This document shows, piece after piece, positions 26,259 through 35,060 of a stretch of 64,000 nucleotides of DNA. Origin of the DNA: Bacteroidales bacterium UBA4360 (GTDB taxonomy: Bacteria; Bacteroidota; Bacteroidia; Bacteroidales; UBA932); the NCBI GenBank assembly GCA_002393945.1, contig DGSO01000020.1:62001-126000 (forward strand), read 5' to 3'. The notes beneath the pieces were generated by a model. That model saw only the letters and a list, made by a program, of their open reading frames with translations. It was not told where the DNA came from and ran no database searches. Position numbers and translations under genes: made by a program. Within the stretch, counting starts at the first letter, position 1. Every line of letters starts with the position of its first letter.

Positions 26259-26287
26259 TATATAATATCTGCAGCACGAATGGGAAC

Positions 26288-26313
26288 AAAAAAAGGCGCC
26301 TTGGAAGGCGCCT
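26288..26313 (-). terminator. Terminator of tRNA-Cys
   Basis: On the minus strand AGGCGCC (26307-26313) pairs with GGCGCCT (26294-26300) across a 6-nt loop, followed by seven T. It begins 5 nt after the tRNA 3' end. Confidence 0.85.
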
Positions 26314-26317
26314 GAAG

Positions 26318-26388
26318 AGGTGCGAAGCGGAATCGAACCGCTGTAGCAGGTTTTGCAGACCTGTGCCTGACCACTCGGCCATCGCACC
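26318..26388 (-). tRNA. tRNA-Cys(GCA)
   Basis: 71 nt without an encoded CCA. Acceptor stem GGTGCGA/TCGCACC, D arm GCCGAGTGGTCAGGC, anticodon arm CAGGT-CTGCAAA-ACCTG with anticodon GCA, 4-nt variable loop, T arm AGCGG-TTCGATT-CCGCT. Discriminator U73 is the cysteine identity base. Flanked by its own promoter and terminator. Confidence 0.97.
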
Positions 26389-26399
26389 GTAAGGGAATG

Positions 26400-26430
26400 C
26401 AAAGTTAAGCCCTTTTTTGAAATATACAAA
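26400..26430 (-). promoter_or_regulatory. Promoter for tRNA-Cys
   Basis: Minus strand TTTG (26427-26430), 19-nt spacer, TAACTTTG (26400-26407), 11 nt upstream of the mature tRNA. It abuts the 3' end of the GtrA gene. Confidence 0.75.
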
Positions 26431-26431
26431 A

Positions 26432-26899
26432 TTATTTTTCCGGCTTCTTCTTGTTGAAGATTACAAACTCCGACATGTAGAAATTGAAGAGGCCGGAGAA
26501 GCACAGACCTATCATGTTACATATCACCGGTTCGATGGAGTAGTCCTGCAGCCAGTCAATGCTAACGAAGAGGAAGTGGACACCCTGCATCACGATGAAC
26601 TTTATGATGAACGCCCCTACCCCGGCTGCGTTATAACCGGCAAAATGGCGCCAGAAGGACCTGGCTCCGCGATAGGACACCCTCTCTTTCCAAACGAAGA
26701 AATACGCTATGATGAAATTCGTCATGGCGGCGACTTCGAAGGAGATGACCGGAGCTATCCAGTAACTTCCCCAGTAATTGCCGCTGAAAACATAATGGGA
26801 GAGAATCCAGTGAAGTCCAAGGTCTACGATTGTCCCCGCCAACGACGTCAGCGAAAACAATACCAGTTTTTGGAGGATTTCCTTGAAACTTCTGCTCAT
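26432..26899 (-). CDS. GtrA-family membrane protein
   Basis: 155 residues from the ATG at 26899. Longer in-frame starts reach back through the divergent acyltransferase gene and are rejected. Four hydrophobic segments: LVLFSLTSLAGTIVDLGLHWIL, PVISFEVAAMTNFIIAYFFVW, a third around AAGVGAFIIKFIVMQ, and PVICNMIGLCFSGLFNFYMSEFVIF; the N/F-rich last segment is typical of GtrA-like proteins, thought to move polyprenyl-linked sugars across the membrane. A -7 box lies 8 nt upstream of the start. Confidence 0.85.
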   Translation of the reverse strand: MSRSFKEILQKLVLFSLTSLAGTIVDLGLHWILSHYVFSGNYWGSYWIAPVISFEVAAMTNFIIAYFFVWKERVSYRGARSFWRHFAGYNAAGVGAFIIKFIVMQGVHFLFVSIDWLQDYSIEPVICNMIGLCFSGLFNFYMSEFVIFNKKKPEK

Positions 26900-26907
26900 A
26901 GCAAAGA

Positions 26908-26915
26908 CAAAGGTA
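26908..26915 (-). promoter_or_regulatory. -7 box for the GtrA gene
   Basis: TACCTTTG on the minus strand with 8 nt between it and the ATG, so the leader would be at most a few nucleotides. No clear -33 element. Confidence 0.5.
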
Positions 26916-26977
26916 CAATTATTTTTGGGATTGTCAGCATTTTCATCTAAATTAGCACCACTAAAACCCAAACCCAA

Positions 26978-27784
26978 ATGCCCGACTATACTATTAGTGT
27001 AGAGAAAATGTTCAAGGCGAAGTTCGGCCCCAAAACGCCGAAGCTTCTTATCAGCCTTGGCCGCAAACTCCTTCATGAGGATTGGCTGAACGAATTCTTC
27101 CGCCGCGGTTATACCGGTGTGGAATTTGCCGAAGAGACCCTCAAGTATCTGAACGTCACAATCAACGTCGAAGGCCTCGAGAATCTGAAGAAGGACGGCA
27201 CTCTCTACACAATCGCCGGGAACCATGCCCTAGGCGGAATCGACGCCATAACTATGATTGCGGTTTTCGGCCGGCATTTCGACAGCAATCTCAAGTGCAT
27301 GGTGAACGATTTCCTCATGAACCTCCACCAACTGGACGGTTTCATGATTGCCGTAAACAAGGTATCACACGTACAGGCCCGTGAACTTGCCAGGGAGACA
27401 GATGAAATCTACTCCTCCGACAACCAGATTTTCATGTTCCCGGCCGGAAAAGTCTCCAGAAAGATCAAGGGTAAAATCCAGGACGACGTCTGGACCAAGA
27501 CTTTCCTCACCAAGAGCATAAAATACCACCGGGACATAGTTCCAATGCACTTTTACGGCAGGAACACGTGGCGCTTCTACTTCGTTGACTGGATTGGAAA
27601 AGTGACCGGCATCAACAAGAAATTCCCACTAGCGATGGCACTTCTTGTCGATGAGCTCTACCGTGCCCAGGGCAACACTTACAGGCTGGTTATAGGCAAG
27701 CCGATTCCCTGGAGTCATTTTGACAGTTCAAAACGCCCCATCGAATGGGCACAATGGGTAAGGGAGAAAGTGTACGAGTTATGA
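26978..27784 (+). CDS. glsA: GlsA-like O-acyltransferase (PlsC family)
   Basis: 268 residues. Acyltransferase with the active-site NHALGGIDAI (an H-x5-D version of the usual H-x4-D), a substrate-binding block near LKCMVNDFLM and IFMFPAGKVSRKI. It is followed with a 4-nt overlap by a GNAT/OlsB-type N-acyltransferase. In Bacteroides thetaiotaomicron the glsA/glsB pair makes glycine lipids: GlsB N-acylates glycine and GlsA O-acylates the hydroxyl of the first chain. The assignment comes from family and gene pairing; sequence identity could not be measured. Confidence 0.75.
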   Translation: MPDYTISVEKMFKAKFGPKTPKLLISLGRKLLHEDWLNEFFRRGYTGVEFAEETLKYLNVTINVEGLENLKKDGTLYTIAGNHALGGIDAITMIAVFGRHFDSNLKCMVNDFLMNLHQLDGFMIAVNKVSHVQARELARETDEIYSSDNQIFMFPAGKVSRKIKGKIQDDVWTKTFLTKSIKYHRDIVPMHFYGRNTWRFYFVDWIGKVTGINKKFPLAMALLVDELYRAQGNTYRLVIGKPIPWSHFDSSKRPIEWAQWVREKVYEL

Positions 27785-28767
27785 AAACTATAATTTCCCC
27801 TGTAGACAAGGCCCTTCTGAAGGCCGAACTTAATGAAAAGACATTCCTACGTGAAACAAACCGCGCAGGCAACCACCTCTATGTAGTGGGGCCCGAATCG
27901 GTCAATGTAATACGCGAAATCGGCAGGCTGCGCGAGATCGCCTTCAGGGACGGAGGCGGCGGAACCGGAGAAGAACTCGACATCGACCAGTTCGACACCG
28001 ACCCCGCATACGGATACAGGCAGCTTGTCCTCTGGGATCCGGAGGCCGAGGAAATCATCGGCGGCTACCGCTTCTGCCTGTGCGACAGGGCGGTCTACAC
28101 AAGGGAAGGCCAGCCGATTCTCACATCGTCCCACATGTTCGAGTTTTCGAGGAAGTTCCTCAATGATATACTGCCTTATACCCTTGAACTCGGCAGGTCG
28201 TTCATCTCCCTGGATTACCAGAGCTCGAAGGCGGGTTCAAAGATGCTCTATGCCCTTGACAACCTGTTTGACGGCATTGCGGCCCTGGGTGTACTCTACC
28301 AGAACCGCATCAAGTTCCTGTTCGGCAAGATGACCATATACAGGGAGTATCCTCAGGAAGCGCGTGAGATGATTATGGTCTTCCTGAAAAAGTACTTCGG
28401 CAAAGGCCGCCGCCTCATCCATATCAGGAAGGAAGTGAAGGTGGAGAATCCCAGGAAGTATTTAAAGCTGTTCAAGTCCGGGAACTTCAAGGATGATTAT
28501 AAGATACTCAAGACCGAGGTAATGAAATTCGGAGTTTCAATCCCTCCTCTTGTGAATACCTACATGAACCTGTCCCCTACCATGATTTATTTCGGGACCG
28601 GCATCAACGATGAGTTCGGAGATATCTACGATTCAGGTATCCTCCTTGCCTTCGACGAGTTGTATCCCGAGAAAATTGACAGGCACTCGAAGTCCTTTGC
28701 CCGCCAGGGTCTGAGGAAAATCAAGGCCATCCTCAAGAATTTCCAGAAAATCCACAAGGTAAAGTAG
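27781..28767 (+). CDS. glsB: GlsB-like glycine N-acyltransferase (GNAT/OlsB family)
   Basis: 328 residues from the ATG at 27781 (ATGA overlap with glsA); an in-frame start 12 codons earlier lies in glsA and is not used. The N-terminal half has the acyl-ACP-dependent N-acyltransferase pattern: REIGRLREIAFRDGGGGTGEELDIDQFD, YRQLVLWDPEAEEIIGGYRFCL, FEFSRKFLNDILPYTLELGRSFISLDYQ. The family includes ornithine lipid OlsB; in Bacteroidales the paired version makes glycine lipid precursors. The stop lies one base from that of the convergent DUF5715 gene. Confidence 0.78.
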   Translation: MKTIISPVDKALLKAELNEKTFLRETNRAGNHLYVVGPESVNVIREIGRLREIAFRDGGGGTGEELDIDQFDTDPAYGYRQLVLWDPEAEEIIGGYRFCLCDRAVYTREGQPILTSSHMFEFSRKFLNDILPYTLELGRSFISLDYQSSKAGSKMLYALDNLFDGIAALGVLYQNRIKFLFGKMTIYREYPQEAREMIMVFLKKYFGKGRRLIHIRKEVKVENPRKYLKLFKSGNFKDDYKILKTEVMKFGVSIPPLVNTYMNLSPTMIYFGTGINDEFGDIYDSGILLAFDELYPEKIDRHSKSFARQGLRKIKAILKNFQKIHKVK

Positions 28768-28768
28768 C

Positions 28769-29470
28769 CTACTCCCTCACCGTGATGTGGAAGCAGGTCT
28801 GTTTCCTCTCGTATTTGACATAACAGGCTTTCCGGTCGTGAAGATCCTTCAGGACCTGTGAAAGCACGGCCCTCAGGTATTCCGGAGGGACGTCTTCATA
28901 CGGACGGCCGCGAAGGTCCGGCACTTTGACATAATGCCAGTAAGATATGTCGAATGTGGTCCCGTAACGGTGGGTGGAATTCTCAGACGCATTGGTATTG
29001 CCCCTGCGCAGTTTCTTGACATCCTCTTCCGTCCTGAGTACGGACGTGATTACCAGTTTGTTGGGATTAAGGCCCTTGGAGGCCAGTGAGTCCAGGAAAT
29101 TGGCGCCTATCCTGTCCAGAAGGGCCTTGGCGTTTGGAATCAGATAAGGGATGGAATGGGTAAGCGAGTCCACCACGTAAGAGTCGGTGTCTTCAAGAAG
29201 GACAAGTTTCTTCTTTGCATGCTCTGCAGCGGCCCTGTCTGCCACCGGAGGCACTCCGATTGCCTGGGCCATGCGAAGCTGCACATCGTTCAAATCTGCG
29301 AACTCGCGCGCAAACTTTACATCGTAAACCCTCTTTGGATGATTTTCTATCGGCCCGAGCGCAAGCCACCTTTTTTCCTGGATGCAACTCCTTGCGGAGA
29401 AGAAAGCCCAGGCCAGCAGGATAATAGCGGCCACAAGTAAAGAAACGCGGAAATAAGCAGTCTTTTTCAT
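28769..29470 (-). CDS. DUF5715 protein, peptidase M15-like
   Basis: 233 residues. One N-terminal membrane segment (VSLLVAAIILLAWAFF) anchors a periplasmic domain. The motif NTNASENSTHRYGTTFDISYWHY supplies the His and Asp, and CFHITVRE the second His, matching the zinc ligand pattern of VanY/M15 D,D-carboxypeptidases, to which DUF5715 is related. Likely acts on peptidoglycan peptides. Single gene, convergent with glsB and divergent from the CDP-alcohol phosphatidyltransferase gene. Confidence 0.78.
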   Translation of the reverse strand: MKKTAYFRVSLLVAAIILLAWAFFSARSCIQEKRWLALGPIENHPKRVYDVKFAREFADLNDVQLRMAQAIGVPPVADRAAAEHAKKKLVLLEDTDSYVVDSLTHSIPYLIPNAKALLDRIGANFLDSLASKGLNPNKLVITSVLRTEEDVKKLRRGNTNASENSTHRYGTTFDISYWHYVKVPDLRGRPYEDVPPEYLRAVLSQVLKDLHDRKACYVKYERKQTCFHITVRE

Positions 29471-29492
29471 ACACTACAAATGTAGCAATTAA

Positions 29493-29523
29493 TTGTCTTT
29501 TCTTAAAATCTTTACTAACTTTG
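29493..29523 (+). promoter_or_regulatory. Promoter for the CDP-alcohol phosphatidyltransferase operon
   Basis: TTG (29493-29495), 20-nt spacer, TAACTTTG (29516-29523), 23 nt before the chosen ATG at 29547. Confidence 0.65.
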
Positions 29524-29546
29524 TAAGTTACGGGATAAAATGTCCT

Positions 29547-30275
29547 ATGAATGATAATATGAGTGAAGAGAAAACACAAGCAAAAAGAATCCAAACTTCA
29601 ATCCTTAACGGAGTTGAAAGAAAAATCCTGATCGCAATAGCGAACAAACTCCCCCACTGGGTTACATCGGACATGCTCACTTTCGTGGGTTTTTTGGGCG
29701 CCCTCATTATAGCAACTGGTTTTGCGCTGTCCAACCTCAATCTCAACTGGCTATGGCTCACATGCTTCGGCCTTTTTGTCAACTGGTTCGGCGACTCCCT
29801 TGACGGAAGCCTCGCCAGGGTGCGCGGCACTCAGAGAAAAACTTACGGGTTCTATATTGACCACAATGTAGATGTCATCAACGAAACCATCATGTTCGTC
29901 GGTGCAGGTACAAGCCCCCTGGTAAACATGTCGTTTGCCATGCTGGCTCTAACCGCGTACTTCATGCTCAGCATTTATGTCTACATCAACTGCCACCTCA
30001 AGGGAGAGCACAAGCTTACCTATGCAGGGCTGGGACCCACTGAATTCCGTATCATCGTAGCCATAGTGTGCATTCTGTTCATGTACATTCCCTGGTTCAG
30101 TGAATGGAAAAAGGACATCGTCCTCTTCCACAACCAGTTCAGCGTGGGCCTCTTTGACTATATTACCGTAGCCATCGCACTTCTGATTTTCGGTTTCTAT
30201 CTCATCAGTTTCCTCAAGGATGCCGCATATTTCAAGAAGATAGACCCCATCAAAAAACCTGAAGACAATAAGTAA
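29547..30275 (+). CDS. CDP-alcohol phosphatidyltransferase family protein
   Basis: 242 residues from the ATG at 29547, chosen because an earlier in-frame ATG lies upstream of the promoter's -7 box. The family motif D-x2-DG-x2-AR-x8-G-x3-D-x3-D is complete: DSLDGSLARVRGTQRKTYGF then YIDHNVD. Six membrane segments. Enzymes of this type swap CMP of a CDP-alcohol for an acceptor alcohol in phospholipid synthesis; the substrate cannot be read from the motif. First of four genes running to 34404. Confidence 0.9.
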   Translation: MNDNMSEEKTQAKRIQTSILNGVERKILIAIANKLPHWVTSDMLTFVGFLGALIIATGFALSNLNLNWLWLTCFGLFVNWFGDSLDGSLARVRGTQRKTYGFYIDHNVDVINETIMFVGAGTSPLVNMSFAMLALTAYFMLSIYVYINCHLKGEHKLTYAGLGPTEFRIIVAIVCILFMYIPWFSEWKKDIVLFHNQFSVGLFDYITVAIALLIFGFYLISFLKDAAYFKKIDPIKKPEDNK

Positions 30276-30278
30276 AGA

Positions 30279-31139
30279 ATGGTAATAACCCCGGAACAGG
30301 CTCCGCAGCTTCATCCAGTATTTGGAAAGAAAGGAGGCAAAACCCTTTTCAAACTGGCTTTGAAACTCACGGGGATAGACAAGGTAAACGCCCTGCACGA
30401 CCGTGTAGAGAAACTTGGCGTATCACCGGGGCCTGATTTTGCGAAAGCCATTCTGGACGAAGTCGGAGTCGATTTCAATATCGGCAATGCCGATCGCCTG
30501 GACAATCTGCCGGACGGGCCGTTCATCTTCATAGCCAATCACATCTATGGCCATCTGGACGGCATCTGCCTGGTGGATTTGTTCGGACACAAGCGCCCTG
30601 CATCGAAGGTCATGGTGAACGAGTTTCTGATGTGGATTCACGGTCTCGCACCGAATTTCATCTCTGTCAATCCCTCTACAGACACTTCCAAGGGCACTAC
30701 AGCGACCAGCATCAACGGAGTAAAAGCGGCCTTGCTTCAGATTCGCGGCGGAGAACCCCTTGGAATCTTCCCTGCCGGAGCCGTTGCAGACCTCAAGCCA
30801 AAGGAAGGATGGACCGTAAGTGAAAGGGACTGGCAGGACGCGGCAATCCACCTGATACGAAAAGCAGGCGTTCCCATAGTTCCTGTCCGATTTTTTGACG
30901 GCAACTCAAAGTTCTACTACCTTCTTGGCCTCATCCACTACAAGGTGCGTTTCCTGCGGCTGTTCCACGAACTGTTCAACAAGAAAGGGACCTCACCCCG
31001 GGTAGGAATCGGAGAGACTATAACAGTAGAGCAGCAGAAAGCTGTTCCGGACGATGAATTCAAACAATTCCTCAGAAGCAGCGTCTACGACATGCCGCTT
31101 CCGAAGGAGTTCACAAAAAGATCTGAACTATGGAAGTAA
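30279..31139 (+). CDS. Lysophospholipid acyltransferase-like protein (PlsC family)
   Basis: 286 residues. Catalytic motif ANHIYGHLDGI (H-x5-D spacing), glycerophosphate-binding-type block at FLMWIHGLAPNFISVN, and PLGIFPAGAVADLKP corresponding to the E/P-E-G motif III region. It starts 3 nt after the CDP-alcohol phosphatidyltransferase stop and overlaps the SDR gene by 10 nt. It resembles the glsA-like enzyme 3 kb away in motif spacing. Acyl acceptor unknown. Confidence 0.82.
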   Translation: MVITPEQAPQLHPVFGKKGGKTLFKLALKLTGIDKVNALHDRVEKLGVSPGPDFAKAILDEVGVDFNIGNADRLDNLPDGPFIFIANHIYGHLDGICLVDLFGHKRPASKVMVNEFLMWIHGLAPNFISVNPSTDTSKGTTATSINGVKAALLQIRGGEPLGIFPAGAVADLKPKEGWTVSERDWQDAAIHLIRKAGVPIVPVRFFDGNSKFYYLLGLIHYKVRFLRLFHELFNKKGTSPRVGIGETITVEQQKAVPDDEFKQFLRSSVYDMPLPKEFTKRSELWK

Positions 31140-31936
31140 AGACAGTGCTTCTAACAGGAGGAAGCAGCGGAATTGGCGCTGCAACGGCAATCTTGCTCGC
31201 TAAAAACGGGATCAAGGTCTATGCCGGGTCCCGCCGCGGCACCGTAGCCGATTCCCACCCCAACATAGTTCCCGTCAAACTGGACGTGAATGATGCCGAA
31301 ACCACAAAACTGGTGGTTGAGCGCATCGTCCAGGAAGAGGGCCGTCTCGATGCCGTAATCTGCAATGCCGGCGCCGGAATATACGGTCCGCTCGAAGGCA
31401 CGACGGAGGAAGAAGCCCGTGAACAGTTCGAAACCACCTACTTCGGTTCATTCAAGACCATCGAAGCCTGCCTGCCGGTTTTCAGGAAACAGAATTTCGG
31501 CCGCATCATAACCGTCACCTCCGTGATGGCCGTCCTGCAGCTTCCGTTCCAGGGCTTGTACTCCAGCGCAAAGGCCGCCCTCCTCTCCCTCTCGCAGTCC
31601 CTGTCACTGGAGCTGAAGGGAACCGGCATCGAATGCTGCAGCATACTTCCCGGAGACGTATCCACCGGTTTCACATCGGCAAGAAAGAAGACAGAGGCAG
31701 CACGGAGGGAAGATTCGCCCTACAGGGAGAGAATGGAGAAAAACCTGGCCAAAATCGAAAAGGATGAACTGGGCGGCATGGCCCCGTCCGTGATCGCAAA
31801 CGCCATCTTCAGGCAGCTCGGGCGCCGTCACATGGCAGTCAGGGTCATCCCCCGCATAGACTACAAGGCAGTAGGATTCCTTGTAAGGGTCCTGCCTGCA
31901 AAGTGGGTTCTCTCGATACTTAATCTCATCTATTGA
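31130..31936 (+). CDS. SDR family oxidoreductase
   Basis: 268 residues. Classical short-chain dehydrogenase: nucleotide motif TGGSSGIGAA (residues 9-18), NAGAGIYG, and the catalytic pair in YSSAKAALL with the upstream Ser in TSVMAVLQLP. The C-terminal region resembles retinol- or fatty-acyl-type SDRs. Given its place between acyltransferase genes and an outer envelope gene, a role in lipid modification is plausible but unproven. Overlaps both neighbours. Confidence 0.88.
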   Translation: MEVKTVLLTGGSSGIGAATAILLAKNGIKVYAGSRRGTVADSHPNIVPVKLDVNDAETTKLVVERIVQEEGRLDAVICNAGAGIYGPLEGTTEEEAREQFETTYFGSFKTIEACLPVFRKQNFGRIITVTSVMAVLQLPFQGLYSSAKAALLSLSQSLSLELKGTGIECCSILPGDVSTGFTSARKKTEAARREDSPYRERMEKNLAKIEKDELGGMAPSVIANAIFRQLGRRHMAVRVIPRIDYKAVGFLVRVLPAKWVLSILNLIY

Positions 31937-34404
31937 AAAGGTTTGCCCTCATATTGGCTCTTGTTCTCGCCGGCATCAACGCAGTGGCGCAGAGCACCCG
32001 TGTGAGAGGTAATGTCTTTGACGCAGAAACAGGCGAACCCATCCCCTTTGCAAGCGTATACTTTGACGGCACCACAATAGGAGTTTCAACAGACCTCGAA
32101 GGCCACTTCAGCCTTGAGACACGTTCCCCGGAGGCAAAGGTCCTGTCGGCCTCACTCATTGGGTATTTCTCCGAATCCCATAAAGTTACGCCAGGCTCAT
32201 TCTCGGAGCACAGTTTTTATCTGAAGCCCGACATAAGCCAGCTGAATGCCGCCCTCGTAAAGCCAGACAACCGCTACATCAAGTCCATACTGAAAAAGAT
32301 CGACGCCGCGCGCCAGATCCACAATCCGGACAATCTGGAGGACTGGACGTCCGGACTGTATTCCAAAATAGAACTTGACGCCACCAACCTGGACGAGATA
32401 ATGAGGGTTCCGGTCCTGAAAAAGAATCTCGGCTTCATCATGGAGTTTGCCGACACTTCCGTCGTCACCGGCAAGGCAACCTTCCCTTTCATGATATCCG
32501 AAAGCAGGTCCGAACTCTACCATTCCAAAGAAAGGGGAATAAACAAGGAGAAGATCATTGCAAACCGCATTTCCGGCTTCCAGGAGGACAATACAATCAG
32601 CCAGTTCACCGGTGCATTCCTTCTGAAAACCAACTTCTACGACTCCTCCATCGACATCTTCAAGGTGAGGATTCCGAATCCCATTGCCGAAAGTTCCCAT
32701 ATCCTGTACAACTACTATCTTGTAGACAGCCTGGAGGTAGAAGGCCGGAAGACCTATGTCCTCCGATTCCACCCCAAAAAGCTCGTCACGTCTCCGACCT
32801 TCGACGGCCAGATGATGATAGATGCACAAGACTTCGGAATCAGGAACGTGCAGGCTACGCTCTCCACGGAATCGTCAGTGAACTGGATACGGCATATCTA
32901 CCTGGATATCCGCAATACGCGCCTCCCGGACGGGCATTGGTTCCCCAAGGAGGAAGAGCTGTTCATGAACCTGTCCCTGTCCCTGAACGAAGAATCCAGG
33001 ATCATCTCTGCCGTAGCCAACAGAAACCTCGTATACGACACGCCACGGTTCGGAAGGGTATCGGACTCCCCTATCATGGATGAGAAACCTTCCGTCATCG
33101 TGCCGAAGAACATAGCCCGCAGCGAGGAAATGTGGGATGCGCTCCGTCCGTATGCTCTCACGCAAAGGGAGAAGGACATCTACACCATGGTGGAGACCGT
33201 CCAGGATACACGCACATACAAAGTGCTGTATGCCATTGCCCGCATGCTTGCCGTAGAGTATCTCGAAATCAAGCCTCTCAAATTCGAATTCGGCATGTGG
33301 GACCACACCATTGCCATGAATGACGTAGAAGGCGTCAGGCTGCAGTTGGGAGGACGCACCACCCATGACCTTACGGAAAGATTCCGGCTGGGAGGCTATC
33401 TCGCCTATGGTACAAGGGATAACGGATTCAAATGGTACGGACAGTTTGAATGGATGCTCAACCGTCAGACATGGAGGAAACTCGACATCTGGGCCAAGAG
33501 GGATTTCGAACAGCTCAGCGGCGGAAACAATATTTTCAATTCGCAGAATTTTTTCTCTTCATTCCTCACCCAAAATGGCCCTTCCATGCAGAGCATGGTC
33601 AGGTCGGCCGGCATCAGGTACGAACATGAGTTCTCTCCGGACTTTACTGCATCCCTCCAGTACAGCAACCAGAGAATCTGGAGCAACGAAAGCGTCCAGC
33701 TGACGCGGAAAGACGGCTCCCTGGCAGAGAGCATCGGCAGCGACGAAATCAACCTTGGAATGCGGTTCTCCCATGATGAGAAAGCCACACGCAACTATTT
33801 CAAAAAGACATACCTTTACACGCCATATCCCATCGTTTCCCTTAACATGCGCTATGCTTTCAAGGGCTTTGAACAGGATGCATCCCCGTACCTGAGACTT
33901 GACGGAAACGTAACATGGAATACTCCCACCTTCCTCCTTGGAACAGGCAAGATGCTCTTTGGCGGCGGTTATATATACGGCAGTGTGCCATACCTCGTAC
34001 TCAAACTGCACGAAGGCAATGCAAGTTATTTCGGAACCAGGCTTGCCTTCTCCTGCATGGATTACTACGAGTTCATTTCAGACAGCTGGCTGAACTTCTT
34101 CTATGAACACAACTTCAACAGCTTCTTCCTTGGGAAGATTCCGCTGGTAAAGGAACTTGACCTCAGGGAGGTCGTCACCTTCAGAGGGGCCTGGGGAACG
34201 CTCTCGGAGGCAAATAAAGAAAACGCTCCGTTCGTATTGCCATATAGTGCCGGAACTCTCGAAACGCCATACATCGAGGCAGGCGTAGGCATAGCCAACA
34301 TATTCCATTTCCTGCGTATAGACGCCATCTGGCGCCTCACTCACCGCAGTGAAGAAAGAGGAAGGAACTTTACTTTAAACTTCGGAATAAACGTGGATTT
34401 CTAG
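31933..34404 (+). CDS. DUF5686 outer membrane protein with CarboxypepD-like domain
   Basis: 823 residues. Signal peptide MKRFALILALVLAGINAVAQ, then a carboxypeptidase-regulatory-like domain (residues about 22-100: TRVRGNVFDAETGEPIPFASVYFDGTTIGVSTDLEGHFSLE), then the large DUF5686 region, ending in a beta-barrel-like stretch and a terminal aromatic strand (NFTLNFGINVDF). Function unknown. The start is a TTG that overlaps the SDR stop (TTGA); no ATG offers a signal peptide. Its stop TAG interlocks with the opposite-strand stop of trmO (CTAG). Confidence 0.85.
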   Translation: MKRFALILALVLAGINAVAQSTRVRGNVFDAETGEPIPFASVYFDGTTIGVSTDLEGHFSLETRSPEAKVLSASLIGYFSESHKVTPGSFSEHSFYLKPDISQLNAALVKPDNRYIKSILKKIDAARQIHNPDNLEDWTSGLYSKIELDATNLDEIMRVPVLKKNLGFIMEFADTSVVTGKATFPFMISESRSELYHSKERGINKEKIIANRISGFQEDNTISQFTGAFLLKTNFYDSSIDIFKVRIPNPIAESSHILYNYYLVDSLEVEGRKTYVLRFHPKKLVTSPTFDGQMMIDAQDFGIRNVQATLSTESSVNWIRHIYLDIRNTRLPDGHWFPKEEELFMNLSLSLNEESRIISAVANRNLVYDTPRFGRVSDSPIMDEKPSVIVPKNIARSEEMWDALRPYALTQREKDIYTMVETVQDTRTYKVLYAIARMLAVEYLEIKPLKFEFGMWDHTIAMNDVEGVRLQLGGRTTHDLTERFRLGGYLAYGTRDNGFKWYGQFEWMLNRQTWRKLDIWAKRDFEQLSGGNNIFNSQNFFSSFLTQNGPSMQSMVRSAGIRYEHEFSPDFTASLQYSNQRIWSNESVQLTRKDGSLAESIGSDEINLGMRFSHDEKATRNYFKKTYLYTPYPIVSLNMRYAFKGFEQDASPYLRLDGNVTWNTPTFLLGTGKMLFGGGYIYGSVPYLVLKLHEGNASYFGTRLAFSCMDYYEFISDSWLNFFYEHNFNSFFLGKIPLVKELDLREVVTFRGAWGTLSEANKENAPFVLPYSAGTLETPYIEAGVGIANIFHFLRIDAIWRLTHRSEERGRNFTLNFGINVDF

Positions 34405-35060
34405 TCCCCGTAGGAGACAACCTCAAGAATATTGCCCGAGACCTTGAACCTAAGGTCTTTTCCGTCATATTTCATGGCATAAATCCTTGAAGGATCATCC
34501 TGATATGCAGGACGGGGATCAAGGGCAAGGACCTTTGCAAGTGCCGCTTTCTGCTTCTCAGAAAGGCCGATATTATCCGGGATAATGACATTCAGCACAG
34601 CCCGGGGCGACTCCCGGGCAAATCCGCATGCGGCATCGGGAACGGAATCGGCATAGGCGATATACGGTTTGATGTCGTAGATGGGGGTGCCGTCGGCAAG
34701 GTCTGCACCGGAAACCACAAGTTCCATGTCCTCTATCCTTTGAAGGCGTACACAGGAAAGGCCCAGAGAATTGGGATGGTATGGGGAACGGGTAGCAAAA
34801 ACGCCAAGGGCGGTGTTCCCGCCAAGACGGGGCGGCCTCACCGTAGGCTGCCAGCTGCCTTTTGCAGGCTTGTTTGCACTGAAACCCCAAATGAGCCAGA
34901 TATGGCTGAAATCTTCAAGTCCCCTCAGCGCTTCCCTGACCCTGAATCCATCTTCGAAGACAATACGCCCTTCCAGTTCCTCAACCAGCAAGCTCTGGCG
35001 CGGAATACAGAACTTTGAGCCAAAAGAGCCGCGGTAATGAGCAATGGGCGTAATTTCCAT
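34401..35060 (-). CDS. trmO: tRNA (N6-threonylcarbamoyladenosine37-N6)-methyltransferase TrmO
   Basis: 219 residues (TsaA/YaeB family). SAM-dependent methylation of t6A37. Family features: EITPIAHYRGSFGSKFCIPRQ at the N-terminus, the LEDFSHIWLIWGFSAN segment, PPRLGGNTALGVFATRSPYHPNSLGLSCVRL and GTPIYDIKPYIAYADS. Last gene of the minus-strand gcv operon; its start shares one base with the SEC-C gene stop. Confidence 0.92.
   Translation of the reverse strand: MEITPIAHYRGSFGSKFCIPRQSLLVEELEGRIVFEDGFRVREALRGLEDFSHIWLIWGFSANKPAKGSWQPTVRPPRLGGNTALGVFATRSPYHPNSLGLSCVRLQRIEDMELVVSGADLADGTPIYDIKPYIAYADSVPDAACGFARESPRAVLNVIIPDNIGLSEKQKAALAKVLALDPRPAYQDDPSRIYAMKYDGKDLRFKVSGNILEVVSYGD

Noticed and set aside
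26124..26315. 63-codon frame in the gap before tRNA-Cys
   Set aside because: Its start lies before the -7 box of the only promoter, and it reads through two terminators. A small RNA explains the region better.
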